Positions 9,303 to 17,278 of a stretch of 64,000 nt of DNA are shown here, piece by piece. This stretch comes from Clostridia bacterium (GTDB lineage: Bacteria; Bacillota; Clostridia; Acetivibrionales; JAFADI01), in assembly GCA_026418695.1 (NCBI GenBank), contig JAOAAU010000009.1, positions 124,001 through 188,000 on the forward strand. Direction: 5' to 3'. Position 1 is the stretch's first letter; every line of letters starts with the position of its first letter. The position numbers and the translations under genes were made by a program. A model generated the notes under the pieces. It had not been told where the DNA came from and searched no databases. It saw only the letters and a list, made by a program, of their open reading frames with translations.

Positions 9303-10424
9303 ATGGAAAGAAGAGAAAAAATGCAGCACAATCTAGACCTCCATGGCGGAAATATCTATAAGGCAGCGAAACAATACGGGATTCATCCGGATCAAATCTT
9401 GGACTTCAGCGCAAATATTAACCCCTTGGGTGTACCAGAAAGCGTGAAGCGTACGATTGTTTCAAATCTGGACAATCTGGCAAACTATCCGGATCCTGAG
9501 TGCTCGGAATTGAAAACCGGGATTTCGGAGTATCTAAAGATACCGGAAGAATACATCATTGTGGGAAACGGTGCATCCGAGATTATTTCGCTGGTATTCA
9601 GCGTTCTTGATTTTAAAAATGTCCTGATACCCGGACCGACCTTTGCAGAGTACCCAAAAGCAGCGGATAGCTGTGGTGTGCGTGTTGTAAGTTTTGAAAT
9701 GAAGGAAACGGAGGGTTTCAACCTGAATGTGGATCAATTGATCCAAAGTATGACGAAGGATATTGATGCCATATTCCTGTGTAATCCCAATAATCCCACA
9801 TCCAACCTTATCTCCAGGGAAAAGCTGAAGGTGATCATTGAAGCGGCTAAAGAGCGGAATGTTTTTGTGGTCCTTGATGAGGCGTTTATCGAGTTAACCG
9901 CGGAAGGGAATACCAATTCCATGATTGATCTTGTACCCTCCTATCCGAATTTGTTTGTCATTCGGGCATTCACTAAGGTTTTTGCCATTCCGGGGCTCCG
10001 GCTGGGATATGGCGTTGGGAATACTGAAGTGATACGAAGATTGTGGATCAGAAAAATGCCTTGGTCCGTCAGTCTGCTGGCATGTAGTCTAGGCAGTTTG
10101 TTTCAGAAAGAAAGGGCTTACTTGAATAGAACCACGGAATGGATCAGGGAAGAAAAGAAATGGCTATATGAGGAATTGAGCGGGATAAAGGAATTAAGGC
10201 CTTTTGAACCGCATGCGAACTTTATTTTAATAAAAATATTGAGTATGGATATGACTGCAGGAGCCTTAAAGGATAAAATGGCTCAAAAAGGTATTTTGAT
10301 ACGGGATGCAAGCAATTTCATATTCTTGAATCGTCAATATTTTAGAGTAGCTATCAAGGACAGAGCAAGTAATAAAAAACTTGTAAATACTTTAAGAGCA
10401 GTTTTGGAGGGAATGCATGGGTAA
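9303..10424 (+). CDS. cobD: L-threonine-O-3-phosphate decarboxylase-like PLP enzyme (CobD)
   Basis: PLP-dependent fold-type I enzyme of the aspartate aminotransferase family. In cobalamin synthesis CobD makes (R)-1-amino-2-propanol phosphate for the nucleotide-loop linker. Family marks are LHGGNIYKAAKQYG at the N-terminus, FSANINPLGVP, the glycine-rich GNGASEII, NPNNPTS, LDEAF and the PLP lysine in RAFTKVFAIPGLRLGYG. Start ATG 9303 has AAAGGA about 6 bases upstream and lies just downstream of a TATAAT. Histidinol-phosphate aminotransferase is the close alternative, but the immediate overlap with cobU and the cobS-cobC neighbours favour CobD. Confidence 0.87.
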   Translation: MERREKMQHNLDLHGGNIYKAAKQYGIHPDQILDFSANINPLGVPESVKRTIVSNLDNLANYPDPECSELKTGISEYLKIPEEYIIVGNGASEIISLVFSVLDFKNVLIPGPTFAEYPKAADSCGVRVVSFEMKETEGFNLNVDQLIQSMTKDIDAIFLCNPNNPTSNLISREKLKVIIEAAKERNVFVVLDEAFIELTAEGNTNSMIDLVPSYPNLFVIRAFTKVFAIPGLRLGYGVGNTEVIRRLWIRKMPWSVSLLACSLGSLFQKERAYLNRTTEWIREEKKWLYEELSGIKELRPFEPHANFILIKILSMDMTAGALKDKMAQKGILIRDASNFIFLNRQYFRVAIKDRASNKKLVNTLRAVLEGMHG

Positions 10425-10974
10425 ACTGATTTTAGTAACTGGCGGTGCCCGAAGCGGAAAGAGTTCCTTTGCAGAAGAAACAGCTGCAAAACTAGGGCAC
10501 GATGTCTTATACATTGCAACGGCCATTGCATTTGATGACGAGATGAAGCTACGTATAAAAAAGCACAGAGAACAACGTCCTCAGCATTGGGAGACTCTTG
10601 AGGCGTACAAGGATCTGGATACACAGCTTATGAATAGAACCGCGGGGAAGTCAGCGATCATGCTGGATTGCATCACGGTGATGATTTCCAATCTCATGTT
10701 TGAAGAAGAGGTGAATTGGGAGAATATCAGACGAGAAGATGCGGCATTTATCGAGGAGAAGATAAGAAATCAAACGGAAAAGCTGTTATCTGCAATCCGG
10801 AATACCAATGTACCGTTTATATTGGTTACAAACGAAGTGGGTATGGGAATCGTACCGGAAAACGCGTTATCACGACTCTTCCGTGATATTGCAGGCCGTT
10901 GCAATCAAATGCTTGCAAAAGCAGCGGATGAAGTTTACTTCTGCGTTTCGGGAATTCCGACAAAGTTAAAGTAG
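10417..10974 (+). CDS. cobU: Adenosylcobinamide kinase / guanylyltransferase (CobU)
   Basis: Bifunctional enzyme that phosphorylates adenosylcobinamide and transfers GMP to give adenosylcobinamide-GDP, the substrate of the following CobS. The P-loop GGARSGKSSFAE is at residues 9-20, followed by the family's VLYIATAIAFDDEM and HREQRPQHWET stretch and by LVTNEVGMGIVPE near the C-terminus. 185 residues, the normal size. ATG 10417 overlaps the cobD stop by 8 bases and is preceded by GGAGGG, so the genes are coupled. Confidence 0.95.
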   Translation: MGKLILVTGGARSGKSSFAEETAAKLGHDVLYIATAIAFDDEMKLRIKKHREQRPQHWETLEAYKDLDTQLMNRTAGKSAIMLDCITVMISNLMFEEEVNWENIRREDAAFIEEKIRNQTEKLLSAIRNTNVPFILVTNEVGMGIVPENALSRLFRDIAGRCNQMLAKAADEVYFCVSGIPTKLK

Positions 10975-10990
10975 AGAGCAAGGTGATCCT

Positions 10991-11746
10991 GTGAGAATTT
11001 TTAAACGGTTTTTGTTAATGCTGCAGTTTCTAACAACCATTCCCATAAAAATCAATCTTGACGTTAATGAAGAGGATTTCGGAAAAGGTCTTGTATATGC
11101 TCCGGTGGTCGGATTGGTAATCGGTGCGATTCTGGCCGGTGAGTACTTTGTACTCAGCAGGATCCTTCCACAATTCATAACCATTGTATTGATTATTATT
11201 TCCTATATTCTTCTGACTGGAGGATTGCATTTGGATGGCTTGGGGGACACCTTTGACGGGTTGTTTTCCAACCGTTCGAGGGAGAGGATGCTGGAAATCA
11301 TGCGCGACAGCAGGGTCGGAACCAATGCTGTTCTGGCGATATTCGGTATTCTGGCAATGAACATTGCTGTTTTAGGAAGCATAAAGCCAGATCGTCTGGC
11401 GTTCGTCCTATTATTAATGCCTGTTGCAGGAAGAATCGGTTCCCTGGTGGGGGCTGGAACGAGCCAATATGCAAGACGCGGAGAGGGTTTGGGAAAATCA
11501 TTTATCGACTTTTGCGGGAGGCGAGAAGTTTTGATAGGAAACTTCATCGCCGACTTGATTTTTTTAGCTGCCATGGGCTGGAATGGCTTGGGCATTGCAG
11601 TATTCTCAGCAATGTCCGCCTTGGTGACTGCAATGATATTCAGCCGGAGAATCGGAGGTGCAACGGGAGATATTCTTGGGGCAGTATGCGAGATCAATCA
11701 AACGATATTTTTACTGGCTGTATGTGTACTGCAAAATAGATTTTAG
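10991..11746 (+). CDS. cobS: Adenosylcobinamide-GDP ribazoletransferase (CobS)
   Basis: Membrane enzyme joining adenosylcobinamide-GDP to alpha-ribazole (phosphate) to complete the lower ligand. Typical CobS features are the N-terminal LLMLQFLTTIPI, acidic GGLHLDGLGDTFDGLFS (metal site), MRDSRVGTNAV and several hydrophobic helices across 251 residues. Starts at GTG 10991 with AAGGTGA upstream, 16 bases after cobU. Neighbouring cobC supplies alpha-ribazole by dephosphorylation. Confidence 0.95.
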   Translation: MRIFKRFLLMLQFLTTIPIKINLDVNEEDFGKGLVYAPVVGLVIGAILAGEYFVLSRILPQFITIVLIIISYILLTGGLHLDGLGDTFDGLFSNRSRERMLEIMRDSRVGTNAVLAIFGILAMNIAVLGSIKPDRLAFVLLLMPVAGRIGSLVGAGTSQYARRGEGLGKSFIDFCGRREVLIGNFIADLIFLAAMGWNGLGIAVFSAMSALVTAMIFSRRIGGATGDILGAVCEINQTIFLLAVCVLQNRF

Positions 11747-11766
11747 GGACGATAAAGGGGTTAAAC

Positions 11767-12360
11767 ATGCTGCAACTAATTCTTGTAAGACACGGCGAGA
11801 CAGATAGCAATAAAAACCGTACCTATTTGGGGTGGACGGATGTAGCGTTGAATGATGACGGTATCCGGCAGGCTTATGAGGCAAAAAGGAAACTTGTCGG
11901 AATCAAAGTGGATGCGATTTACGCCAGTCCGCTAAAGAGGGCTTATCATACCGCGGAGATTATCAACGAAGCCTTTCAACTGGAGATTCAATTGGAAGAC
12001 AACTTGAAAGAACGTAATTTCGGAGTCTGGGACAATTTGACGCTTGATGAAATCAAAGCAAAATATCAACAGGAATACGACCTGTATGTTCAAGACTGGA
12101 TCAATTACTGCGTGACGGATGGCGAGAGTTCCATCCAGGCCTATAATAGAGTGACTTCTTTTACGGATCAGCTGGTTAAACGGAATAAAGAAGGTACCAT
12201 TCTCCTTGTTACTCATTTGGGATGCATCAGAAAAATCATTGCGTCCATGTTGGGAATGACGATTGAAGATTCCTGGAGATTTAAGCTGGACAACGGAAGC
12301 ATTACAAGGCTTGAAGTCAATGATGAGGGGTATGCTTATTTATCCCTTTTAAACGGATAA
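11767..12360 (+). CDS. cobC: Alpha-ribazole phosphatase-like histidine phosphatase (CobC)
   Basis: Phosphoglycerate-mutase-fold phosphatase. The catalytic RHGET is at residues 8-12, the second arginine in YASPLKRAYHTAEI, the acid in LKERNFGVWD and the second histidine in LLVTHLGCIRKI. Position directly after cobS supports removal of phosphate from alpha-ribazole-5'-phosphate (or adenosylcobalamin phosphate). On sequence alone it could be another small histidine phosphatase. 197 residues; ATG 11767 has AAAGGGG upstream. Confidence 0.87.
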   Translation: MLQLILVRHGETDSNKNRTYLGWTDVALNDDGIRQAYEAKRKLVGIKVDAIYASPLKRAYHTAEIINEAFQLEIQLEDNLKERNFGVWDNLTLDEIKAKYQQEYDLYVQDWINYCVTDGESSIQAYNRVTSFTDQLVKRNKEGTILLVTHLGCIRKIIASMLGMTIEDSWRFKLDNGSITRLEVNDEGYAYLSLLNG

Positions 12361-12367
12361 AAAGTTC

Positions 12368-12396
12368 TTGACAATTTCCTCCTGAGTCACTAAAAT
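12368..12396 (+). promoter_or_regulatory. Sigma-A promoter before the ECF S component
   Basis: TTGACA (12368-12373), 17-base spacer, TAAAAT (12391-12396), giving a leader of about 55 bases before ATG 12459. The S component thus has its own promoter in addition to any read-through from cobC. Confidence 0.75.
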
Positions 12397-12458
12397 ATCT
12401 CTAACATTTCGGTATGGAACGGATCTGTATCGATACAGTAGGCAATGGAGGAATTATA

Positions 12459-12995
12459 ATGAATCAGGTTTCAAGCAAAAAAATTGTTTTAAATGGACTA
12501 ATGATTGCATTAGTATTCGTTGTTACGAGGTTTTCCACTATATCAACGCCTGTAGGGTATTTCAATCTTGGTGATGTTGCCATCATGATTGCTGCAGTTT
12601 TACTTGGAGGGAAAAGCGGGTTTGCCGCCGGTTCCATTGGCTCTGCTTTAGCTGATTTATCTGCGGGATATGGGATTTTTGCACCCGTCACTTTTGTAAT
12701 CAAAGGGTTGGAAGGATACATCGTCGGCCGGATCGCCCATTCGGAAGGTGAAAACAGGCGGAGCGAAGTTTATCGGATTGCCGCAGTGATTGCAGGATCC
12801 ATCATCATGATTGCAGGGTACTTTATAGGAGAAGCCTATATTTTAAGCCTGTTTGACAACACGTTCGGCCTTGCCGCAGCGATCAAGGATTTAACAACAA
12901 CCAACATTCCTCAGGGTTCAATCAGTGCTGTTGTTGGGTATTTGATTATAGCTGCTTTGGAGAAGGCCAATATCCGTAAATATGTATTGAGTTGA
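12459..12995 (+). CDS. ECF transporter substrate-binding (S) component
   Basis: Small integral membrane protein of 178 residues with about five helices and the S-component pattern: a helix, then YFNLGDVAIMIAAVLLGGKS, AGSIGSALADLSAGYGIFAP and FVIKGLEGYIVGRI, resembling the PF07155/PF12822 families. It would bind a vitamin-like substrate and use a shared EcfAAT energizing module, which is not in this window. Start ATG 12459 follows GGAGGA. Placement after cobC makes a cobalamin precursor (alpha-ribazole, cobinamide) or hydroxymethylpyrimidine-like ligand plausible, but ligand assignment is inference. Confidence 0.85.
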   Translation: MNQVSSKKIVLNGLMIALVFVVTRFSTISTPVGYFNLGDVAIMIAAVLLGGKSGFAAGSIGSALADLSAGYGIFAPVTFVIKGLEGYIVGRIAHSEGENRRSEVYRIAAVIAGSIIMIAGYFIGEAYILSLFDNTFGLAAAIKDLTTTNIPQGSISAVVGYLIIAALEKANIRKYVLS

Positions 12996-13028
12996 TCCAA
13001 AACGCCTTATAAATGTAACGTATACTTG

Positions 13029-13060
13029 AAAGCCTTCTGATTATATCAGAGGGCTTTTTG
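13029..13060 (+). terminator. Terminator of the ECF S component
   Basis: AAGCCTTCTGA (13030-13040) pairs with TCAGAGGGCTT (13046-13056, one G-T pair), loop TTATA, then T tract. Confidence 0.88.
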
Positions 13061-13166
13061 CTAATGTAACAGGGAAATGGATCATCGTTTGAGTACATCA
13101 TGCTTTATAATAAATAAGTTTCCTGAACATACTAATTAATAAGCTTTTGGAGGGGAATACATATAA

Positions 13167-13901
13167 ATGAAACTTACCATACTAGGCAATAATGGGCCCT
13201 ATCCGTCTGCTGGAGGTGCCTGCTCCGGATACTTACTGACGGAAGGGGATATAAAGCTGCTCATCGATTGCGGAAATGGAGTGTTGAGCAATCTACAGAG
13301 GTTTATCCGGCTGGAAGAACTGACTGCAGTGATACTGACACATCTTCATAGCGACCATATCTCCGATATGATGGTTTTACGGTATGCAGTTCAAGTAAAG
13401 AGGGCGAAAGGACTTTCAGACAAGGTCATCAAAGTTTTTGCTCCGCAGGAACCGGCAGAAGAATATTCCCGCTTGGATATCAAGGAAGCCTTTGCGTTGA
13501 ATGGAATAACACAAGAGTCGGTATTAAATTTAGGAAAATTGAAACTGACCTTTAAAGACATGAAACATCCGGTGAAATGCCTTGCCATCTCCATTGAAAA
13601 TGGAGAAAAACGATTTGTTTTTTCAGGAGATACCGGCTGGAACGAGAATATCATTTCTTTTGGCAAAGACGCAGATTTGCTTATGCTGGATTCGGGACTT
13701 CTGACAAGAGACAAGAGTACTCAGGATGCACCGCATCTTACAGCCAGAGAATGTGGAGTGATAGGCAAAAGCGCAAATGCAAAAAGATTGCTGCTGACCC
13801 ACTTCTGGCCGGAATATAAGGCGGGGGAGATACTAAAGGAAGCGGCGCAGGAATATGAAAAGGTTGAATTGACTACCTTGCTTTGCAGCTATGAAGTTTG
13901 A
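13167..13901 (+). CDS. MBL-fold metallo-hydrolase, RNase Z-like subgroup
   Basis: Soluble metallo-beta-lactamase-fold hydrolase of 244 residues. The metal-binding motif THLHSDHISD is at about 52-61, a further metal ligand lies in FSGDTGWNENI and a C-terminal histidine in LLLTHFWPEY. The opening LTILGNNGPYPSAGGACSGY matches the YhfI/RNase Z-like branch rather than true lactamases. Single gene between two terminators, preceded by GGAGGGG. Substrate unknown. Confidence 0.87.
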   Translation: MKLTILGNNGPYPSAGGACSGYLLTEGDIKLLIDCGNGVLSNLQRFIRLEELTAVILTHLHSDHISDMMVLRYAVQVKRAKGLSDKVIKVFAPQEPAEEYSRLDIKEAFALNGITQESVLNLGKLKLTFKDMKHPVKCLAISIENGEKRFVFSGDTGWNENIISFGKDADLLMLDSGLLTRDKSTQDAPHLTARECGVIGKSANAKRLLLTHFWPEYKAGEILKEAAQEYEKVELTTLLCSYEV

Positions 13902-13921
13902 ACGCATAAAGTAAAGCAAAT

Positions 13922-13953
13922 GAAAAAGCAGCGATAGAATCGCTGCTTTTTAT
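13922..13953. terminator. Bidirectional terminator
   Basis: Perfect 13-bp stem AAAAAGCAGCGAT / ATCGCTGCTTTTT with an AGA loop, between two convergent genes (MBL hydrolase on + and chemoreceptor on -). Confidence 0.92.
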
Positions 13954-13964
13954 GTACGTTCAAT

Positions 13965-15224
13965 TTATTTAATCTTATACTTCTTCAGTCTCTTGTCGAG
14001 TTCTAGAACAAGCGCATCCAAATCTCCGGCAGCGACCTTCATATCTTCGATATACTTCAACTGATGTTCGGTTGTAGCTGCAACCTGCTGGCTGGCAGCT
14101 GCGGTCTGCTGGGATACGGAGGAGATGTTTTCGATGGCTGTGATTACTTCGGTTTTGTCGTTCTGCATCTTTGTTACCGAATCATTGACTTCGTTGATCT
14201 TGTCAACGATGGTTGTAATGGCTCCAGCAATGTTGCTGAAAGCATTATCCGTTTCATTTACAGCCGTACTTTGTTCCTGGGATACTCTTTTCATAATGCT
14301 CATGGACTCAATAGCAAGCACGGATTCTTCCTGAATGCTTTGAACCAGATTGTTGATTTCTTCCGTAGACTTTCTGCTCTGATCGGCGAGTTTTCTAACT
14401 TCTTCGGCAACAACCGCGAAACCTTTTCCAGCTTCTCCGGCTCTTGCTGCTTCGATGGCAGCATTGAGGGCTAACAGGTTGGTTTGCTCTGCAATAGCCT
14501 CGATGGATTCAACGAAGAGTCCGATATTCTTTGTTGTATCAGTAAGCTTCTCAATAACAGAGAAGATTTTCTCCGCTGTTTCGAAGTTTTCCTTGGATTT
14601 TTCCCTGAGGATGCTTACTGAATTCAAACCGACATTGTTCAATTCGTTGATCTTGGTTGTTTCATTGGTGACTTCATTGTAGCTTTCATAAACAAAATTG
14701 ATTTGTTCAGACAACTTTTCAACCATCTGAACACCTTGTTGAGCATCGTGTGCCTGGTCGGACGCACCTTTTGCTATTTCATCAATGGTCTTAGAGATTT
14801 CTTCTACTGCACTGGAGGCTTCCTGCGCTGTGGAACTAACCTTCCTGGATGCCTGAATGATTGAAAATGAAAGGCTGAAGAAGCTGTCGATCAGTGTACG
14901 GATATCGCTTAAAACAACATTAACGATGGAAGCGACCCCGCTCAAAACATGATAATTCTTTGATTCAACAAGACGGGAAAAATCCCCTTGCTTGATGAAC
15001 TCCATTTCTTGAGAGAAACGATTGCCGAGTTTCTTAATATTCCTCTCCAAAAATGATTTGACAATCAGAACTGTAACGATATTGGCTACGATGAGGAAAA
15101 TAACCAGTGACCAATTGCCTGCCTTGAGCAGCACGCCCAGAACACCGAAAATCAGGCCAAACAGGGCTGCAATGGCAAGAATTATCTTTAACGGATTTTG
15201 CGGTTTCTTTTCTTCTCCAATCAT
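13965..15224 (-). CDS. Methyl-accepting chemotaxis-type receptor without an external sensor domain
   Basis: Two adjacent helices at about 12-33 and 38-56 form a membrane hairpin with almost no extracytoplasmic loop, then a HAMP-like linker and a long coiled-coil signalling domain. The hairpin tip [20 protein letters not shown]...[13 protein letters not shown] that binds CheA/CheW is fully conserved. 419 residues. AAGGAGGT precedes the ATG. With no external domain it probably senses a membrane or cytoplasmic cue, or works within a receptor array with others. No other chemotaxis gene is nearby. Confidence 0.93.
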   Translation of the reverse strand: MIGEEKKPQNPLKIILAIAALFGLIFGVLGVLLKAGNWSLVIFLIVANIVTVLIVKSFLERNIKKLGNRFSQEMEFIKQGDFSRLVESKNYHVLSGVASIVNVVLSDIRTLIDSFFSLSFSIIQASRKVSSTAQEASSAVEEISKTIDEIAKGASDQAHDAQQGVQMVEKLSEQINFVYESYNEVTNETTKINELNNVGLNSVSILREKSKENFETAEKIFSVIEKLTDTTKNIGLFVESIEAIAEQTNLLALNAAIEAARAGEAGKGFAVVAEEVRKLADQSRKSTEEINNLVQSIQEESVLAIESMSIMKRVSQEQSTAVNETDNAFSNIAGAITTIVDKINEVNDSVTKMQNDKTEVITAIENISSVSQQTAAASQQVAATTEHQLKYIEDMKVAAGDLDALVLELDKRLKKYKIK

Positions 15225-15559
15225 AAATGGATAGACCTCCTTGGTAAAAAATAAAATTTGCTATAGTAAGAATTCTATGTTTTTTTATAAAACCCTGCTA
15301 ATATTATGAAAAATAAGTGAAATTGTTGAAAAATATCAAATTTAATCGATTATTAAAATTTATTTTTGTGCAAGTTTTTTAGAAAAAAAATCTATCCGCC
15401 ACTACCAAAGATTCTTTTACGGAAGGAGGTAAAAATACGTTTTGAGATACTGGCAAATGATTGTAATTCTTTAAGTAATATAATATCCTATCAATGAATA
15501 GAACAGAGGTTGGAAGAAATCAAAATATTAAATCATCATGAAGGATGGGAGTGATCCAA
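15225..15559. other. AT-rich intergenic region between divergent genes
   Basis: About 335 bases holding the divergent promoters of the receptor and the stalk-domain protein. An isolated GGAAGGAGG at 15420-15428 precedes no credible reading frame (the following TTG frame ends after about 10 codons). A TAATATAAT-like stretch near 15476-15485 may be the -10 of the downstream gene. No conserved RNA was recognised. Confidence 0.5.
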
Positions 15560-16969
15560 GTGAATAAAAAAAAGCTGGTTTTGATAGGCTTGAGCGTATT
15601 CTGTTTGAGTGTTGTGTCTATTACATACTCACAAAACGTCATCAGGTTAGTGATTGACGGAAAAGAACTAAGAAGCGACTCTGAACCTGTATTATCTAAA
15701 AATAGGATCATGGTTCCCATCAGGGTGGTCGCTGAAGCTTTTGGCGCAAGTGTGGAATGGGATGCTAAAAACAATCAGGTAAAGATAGAAGATACAAGGA
15801 ACAAAACTCAAGAAATACGGATTTCAAGCCTTGAAAGCGCATTGGCGCCTGAAACCCCGGAGGAAGCCGTGAGTTTATGGGCAAAGGGAGTTAAGACCAG
15901 GAATGGTGCATTACAGTATGCAGTTTATTCGGAAAAATTGAAGGGGCGATCGTTTGCGGAACTTTCTCAAAGGTCCTGGTGTACCGGAGCTTCCAGTCCA
16001 TGGATAGAAAAAATTGAAACCGTATCAAAGAACAAAATTGATGAAAAAATCTGCAAATTTGAACTGGTTTTTTATTTCGCCAGTTCGGTCGGACCATCTT
16101 CCATCGGCAGGTGCCCTGTCACTGTGAAACTTGAGAATGAACACTGGTATATTGATAGCATTGATGATGATACGGCGCTTCAAAATTCCGCAATGATCAC
16201 CTGGGATGATAAAAATAACCCGAAAATTGAAGCAATCAAGAAAAAGTATACCGATGAAAAGATCATCAATGTCACACCTTTTAATAAAAAATATGTTCTG
16301 ATCGAATCCCAAAAAGAAACTTTTGCAAACAAGTTTGAGCTGTACAATCTTGAAACCGGGGACCGGGATGAACTTCCAACAATGCCGAATTTCGTGTGGC
16401 TGGGAAATATCCTCAATGAAAATGAAATCCTTTTCTGGGCATCGGGGAAAGACAGTGAAAGTAATTATGCTGGATTTCCTTTCATTATAAAATGCAGCAG
16501 GGAAAAGGAAGACCCCTCAAGTACCAGTGATTTTGAGGCAATTCGGGAAACCAGATATGTAGGCCTGGGGGAAAATGTAGAGTTTGGCAGCAAGGAGAAT
16601 TCTATATTATCGGAAGTTACAGTAGACAACAGTAATCTCAGGATCGTATTCAGCCCCAAACGGGGGAATGAAATAGGCTTCTATGCCGATTATGCCAGTG
16701 TACCGCCTGCAAGTACCGAGTTTATTCAAGATCAATGGCAAATGGTCTTCAGATTCAAAAATTGTACACCGGACAATAAGCTCTTGAAGGATTCAATTAA
16801 AATACCGGAAAGTAACCCAGGAATTAAGAAGGTCTCTGTTGAAAACGAAGGGCAAAATGTAAAGGTTATAGTTTCCCTGGATAAAAGTATATGGGAATAT
16901 ACCTGCAAATTAAAGAATACCAAGGAGGACGGTTTGGGATTTCCCTATGCGGATATAAACTTTCGGTAG
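15560..16969 (+). CDS. Secreted protein with copper-amine-oxidase-type N-terminal (stalk) domain
   Basis: An N-terminal signal peptide (about residues 1-26, basic then hydrophobic) is followed by a copper amine oxidase N-terminal-like domain: VIDGKELRSDSEPVLSKNRI, MVPIRVVAEAFGASVEWD, NNQVKIED. A middle region (about 95-220) resembles NTF2-like domains of stalk proteins, and the rest is unassigned. In Clostridia such stalk domains occur in exported wall-associated proteins and carry no amine oxidase activity. I take GTG 15560, since GGGAG at 15547-15551 is suitably spaced; the ATG at 15545 has no room for a site. Confidence 0.82.
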   Translation: MNKKKLVLIGLSVFCLSVVSITYSQNVIRLVIDGKELRSDSEPVLSKNRIMVPIRVVAEAFGASVEWDAKNNQVKIEDTRNKTQEIRISSLESALAPETPEEAVSLWAKGVKTRNGALQYAVYSEKLKGRSFAELSQRSWCTGASSPWIEKIETVSKNKIDEKICKFELVFYFASSVGPSSIGRCPVTVKLENEHWYIDSIDDDTALQNSAMITWDDKNNPKIEAIKKKYTDEKIINVTPFNKKYVLIESQKETFANKFELYNLETGDRDELPTMPNFVWLGNILNENEILFWASGKDSESNYAGFPFIIKCSREKEDPSSTSDFEAIRETRYVGLGENVEFGSKENSILSEVTVDNSNLRIVFSPKRGNEIGFYADYASVPPASTEFIQDQWQMVFRFKNCTPDNKLLKDSIKIPESNPGIKKVSVENEGQNVKVIVSLDKSIWEYTCKLKNTKEDGLGFPYADINFR

Positions 16970-17029
16970 TGAATCTTAATCTGCATGTGTAAATTTGGAA
17001 ATGCAATTTAAAACGACATTTATTTCATT

Positions 17030-17078
17030 AACGCCATGATCTTTTCATATAATTGAAATGATGATGGCGTTGTTTGCA
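17030..17078 (+). terminator. Terminator of the stalk-domain gene
   Basis: AACGCCAT (17030-17037) pairs with ATGGCGTT (17064-17071), with inner TTCA/TGAA pairing and a T-rich tail. Confidence 0.7.
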
Positions 17079-17129
17079 ATTTTGATTAATGAAAATTTCA
17101 AAAAACAAATTTTTTTGCCTGAAATAGGA

Positions 17130-17164
17130 TTGACACATGTTGTATAATTGGATACAATTATACA
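17130..17164 (+). promoter_or_regulatory. Aconitase promoter with overlapping perfect operator palindrome
   Basis: TTGACA (17130-17135), exact 17-base spacer, TACAAT (17153-17158). Overlying the spacer and -10 is a perfect inverted repeat TGTATAATTG (17141-17150) - GATA - CAATTATACA (17155-17164). Its core TTGGATACAA differs by one base from TTGTATACAA, the kind of site bound by GntR/FCD repressors, and such a regulator is encoded just downstream. Binding there would block RNA polymerase. An alternative is a CcpC-like dyad, but the ATAA/TTAT spacing here is 10, not 7. Confidence 0.75.
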
Positions 17165-17278
17165 TAGGTACATAAATACAGGTAAGTTCATATCTTATTA
17201 TTAAACTCAGTTCGAATAAAGGTAATCCAAGAAGAGAATGTAAAAGGTTACCTTATAAAATATCAAGGGGGACTTAAA

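Noticed and set aside
14064-14682. Plus-strand open frames inside the chemoreceptor gene
   Set aside because: They are antisense shadows of a well-conserved receptor with GC-rich codon bias and have no ribosome-binding sites.
15420-15460. GGAAGGAGG followed by a short TTG frame as a small gene
   Set aside because: The frame stops after about ten codons, and nothing else supports it.
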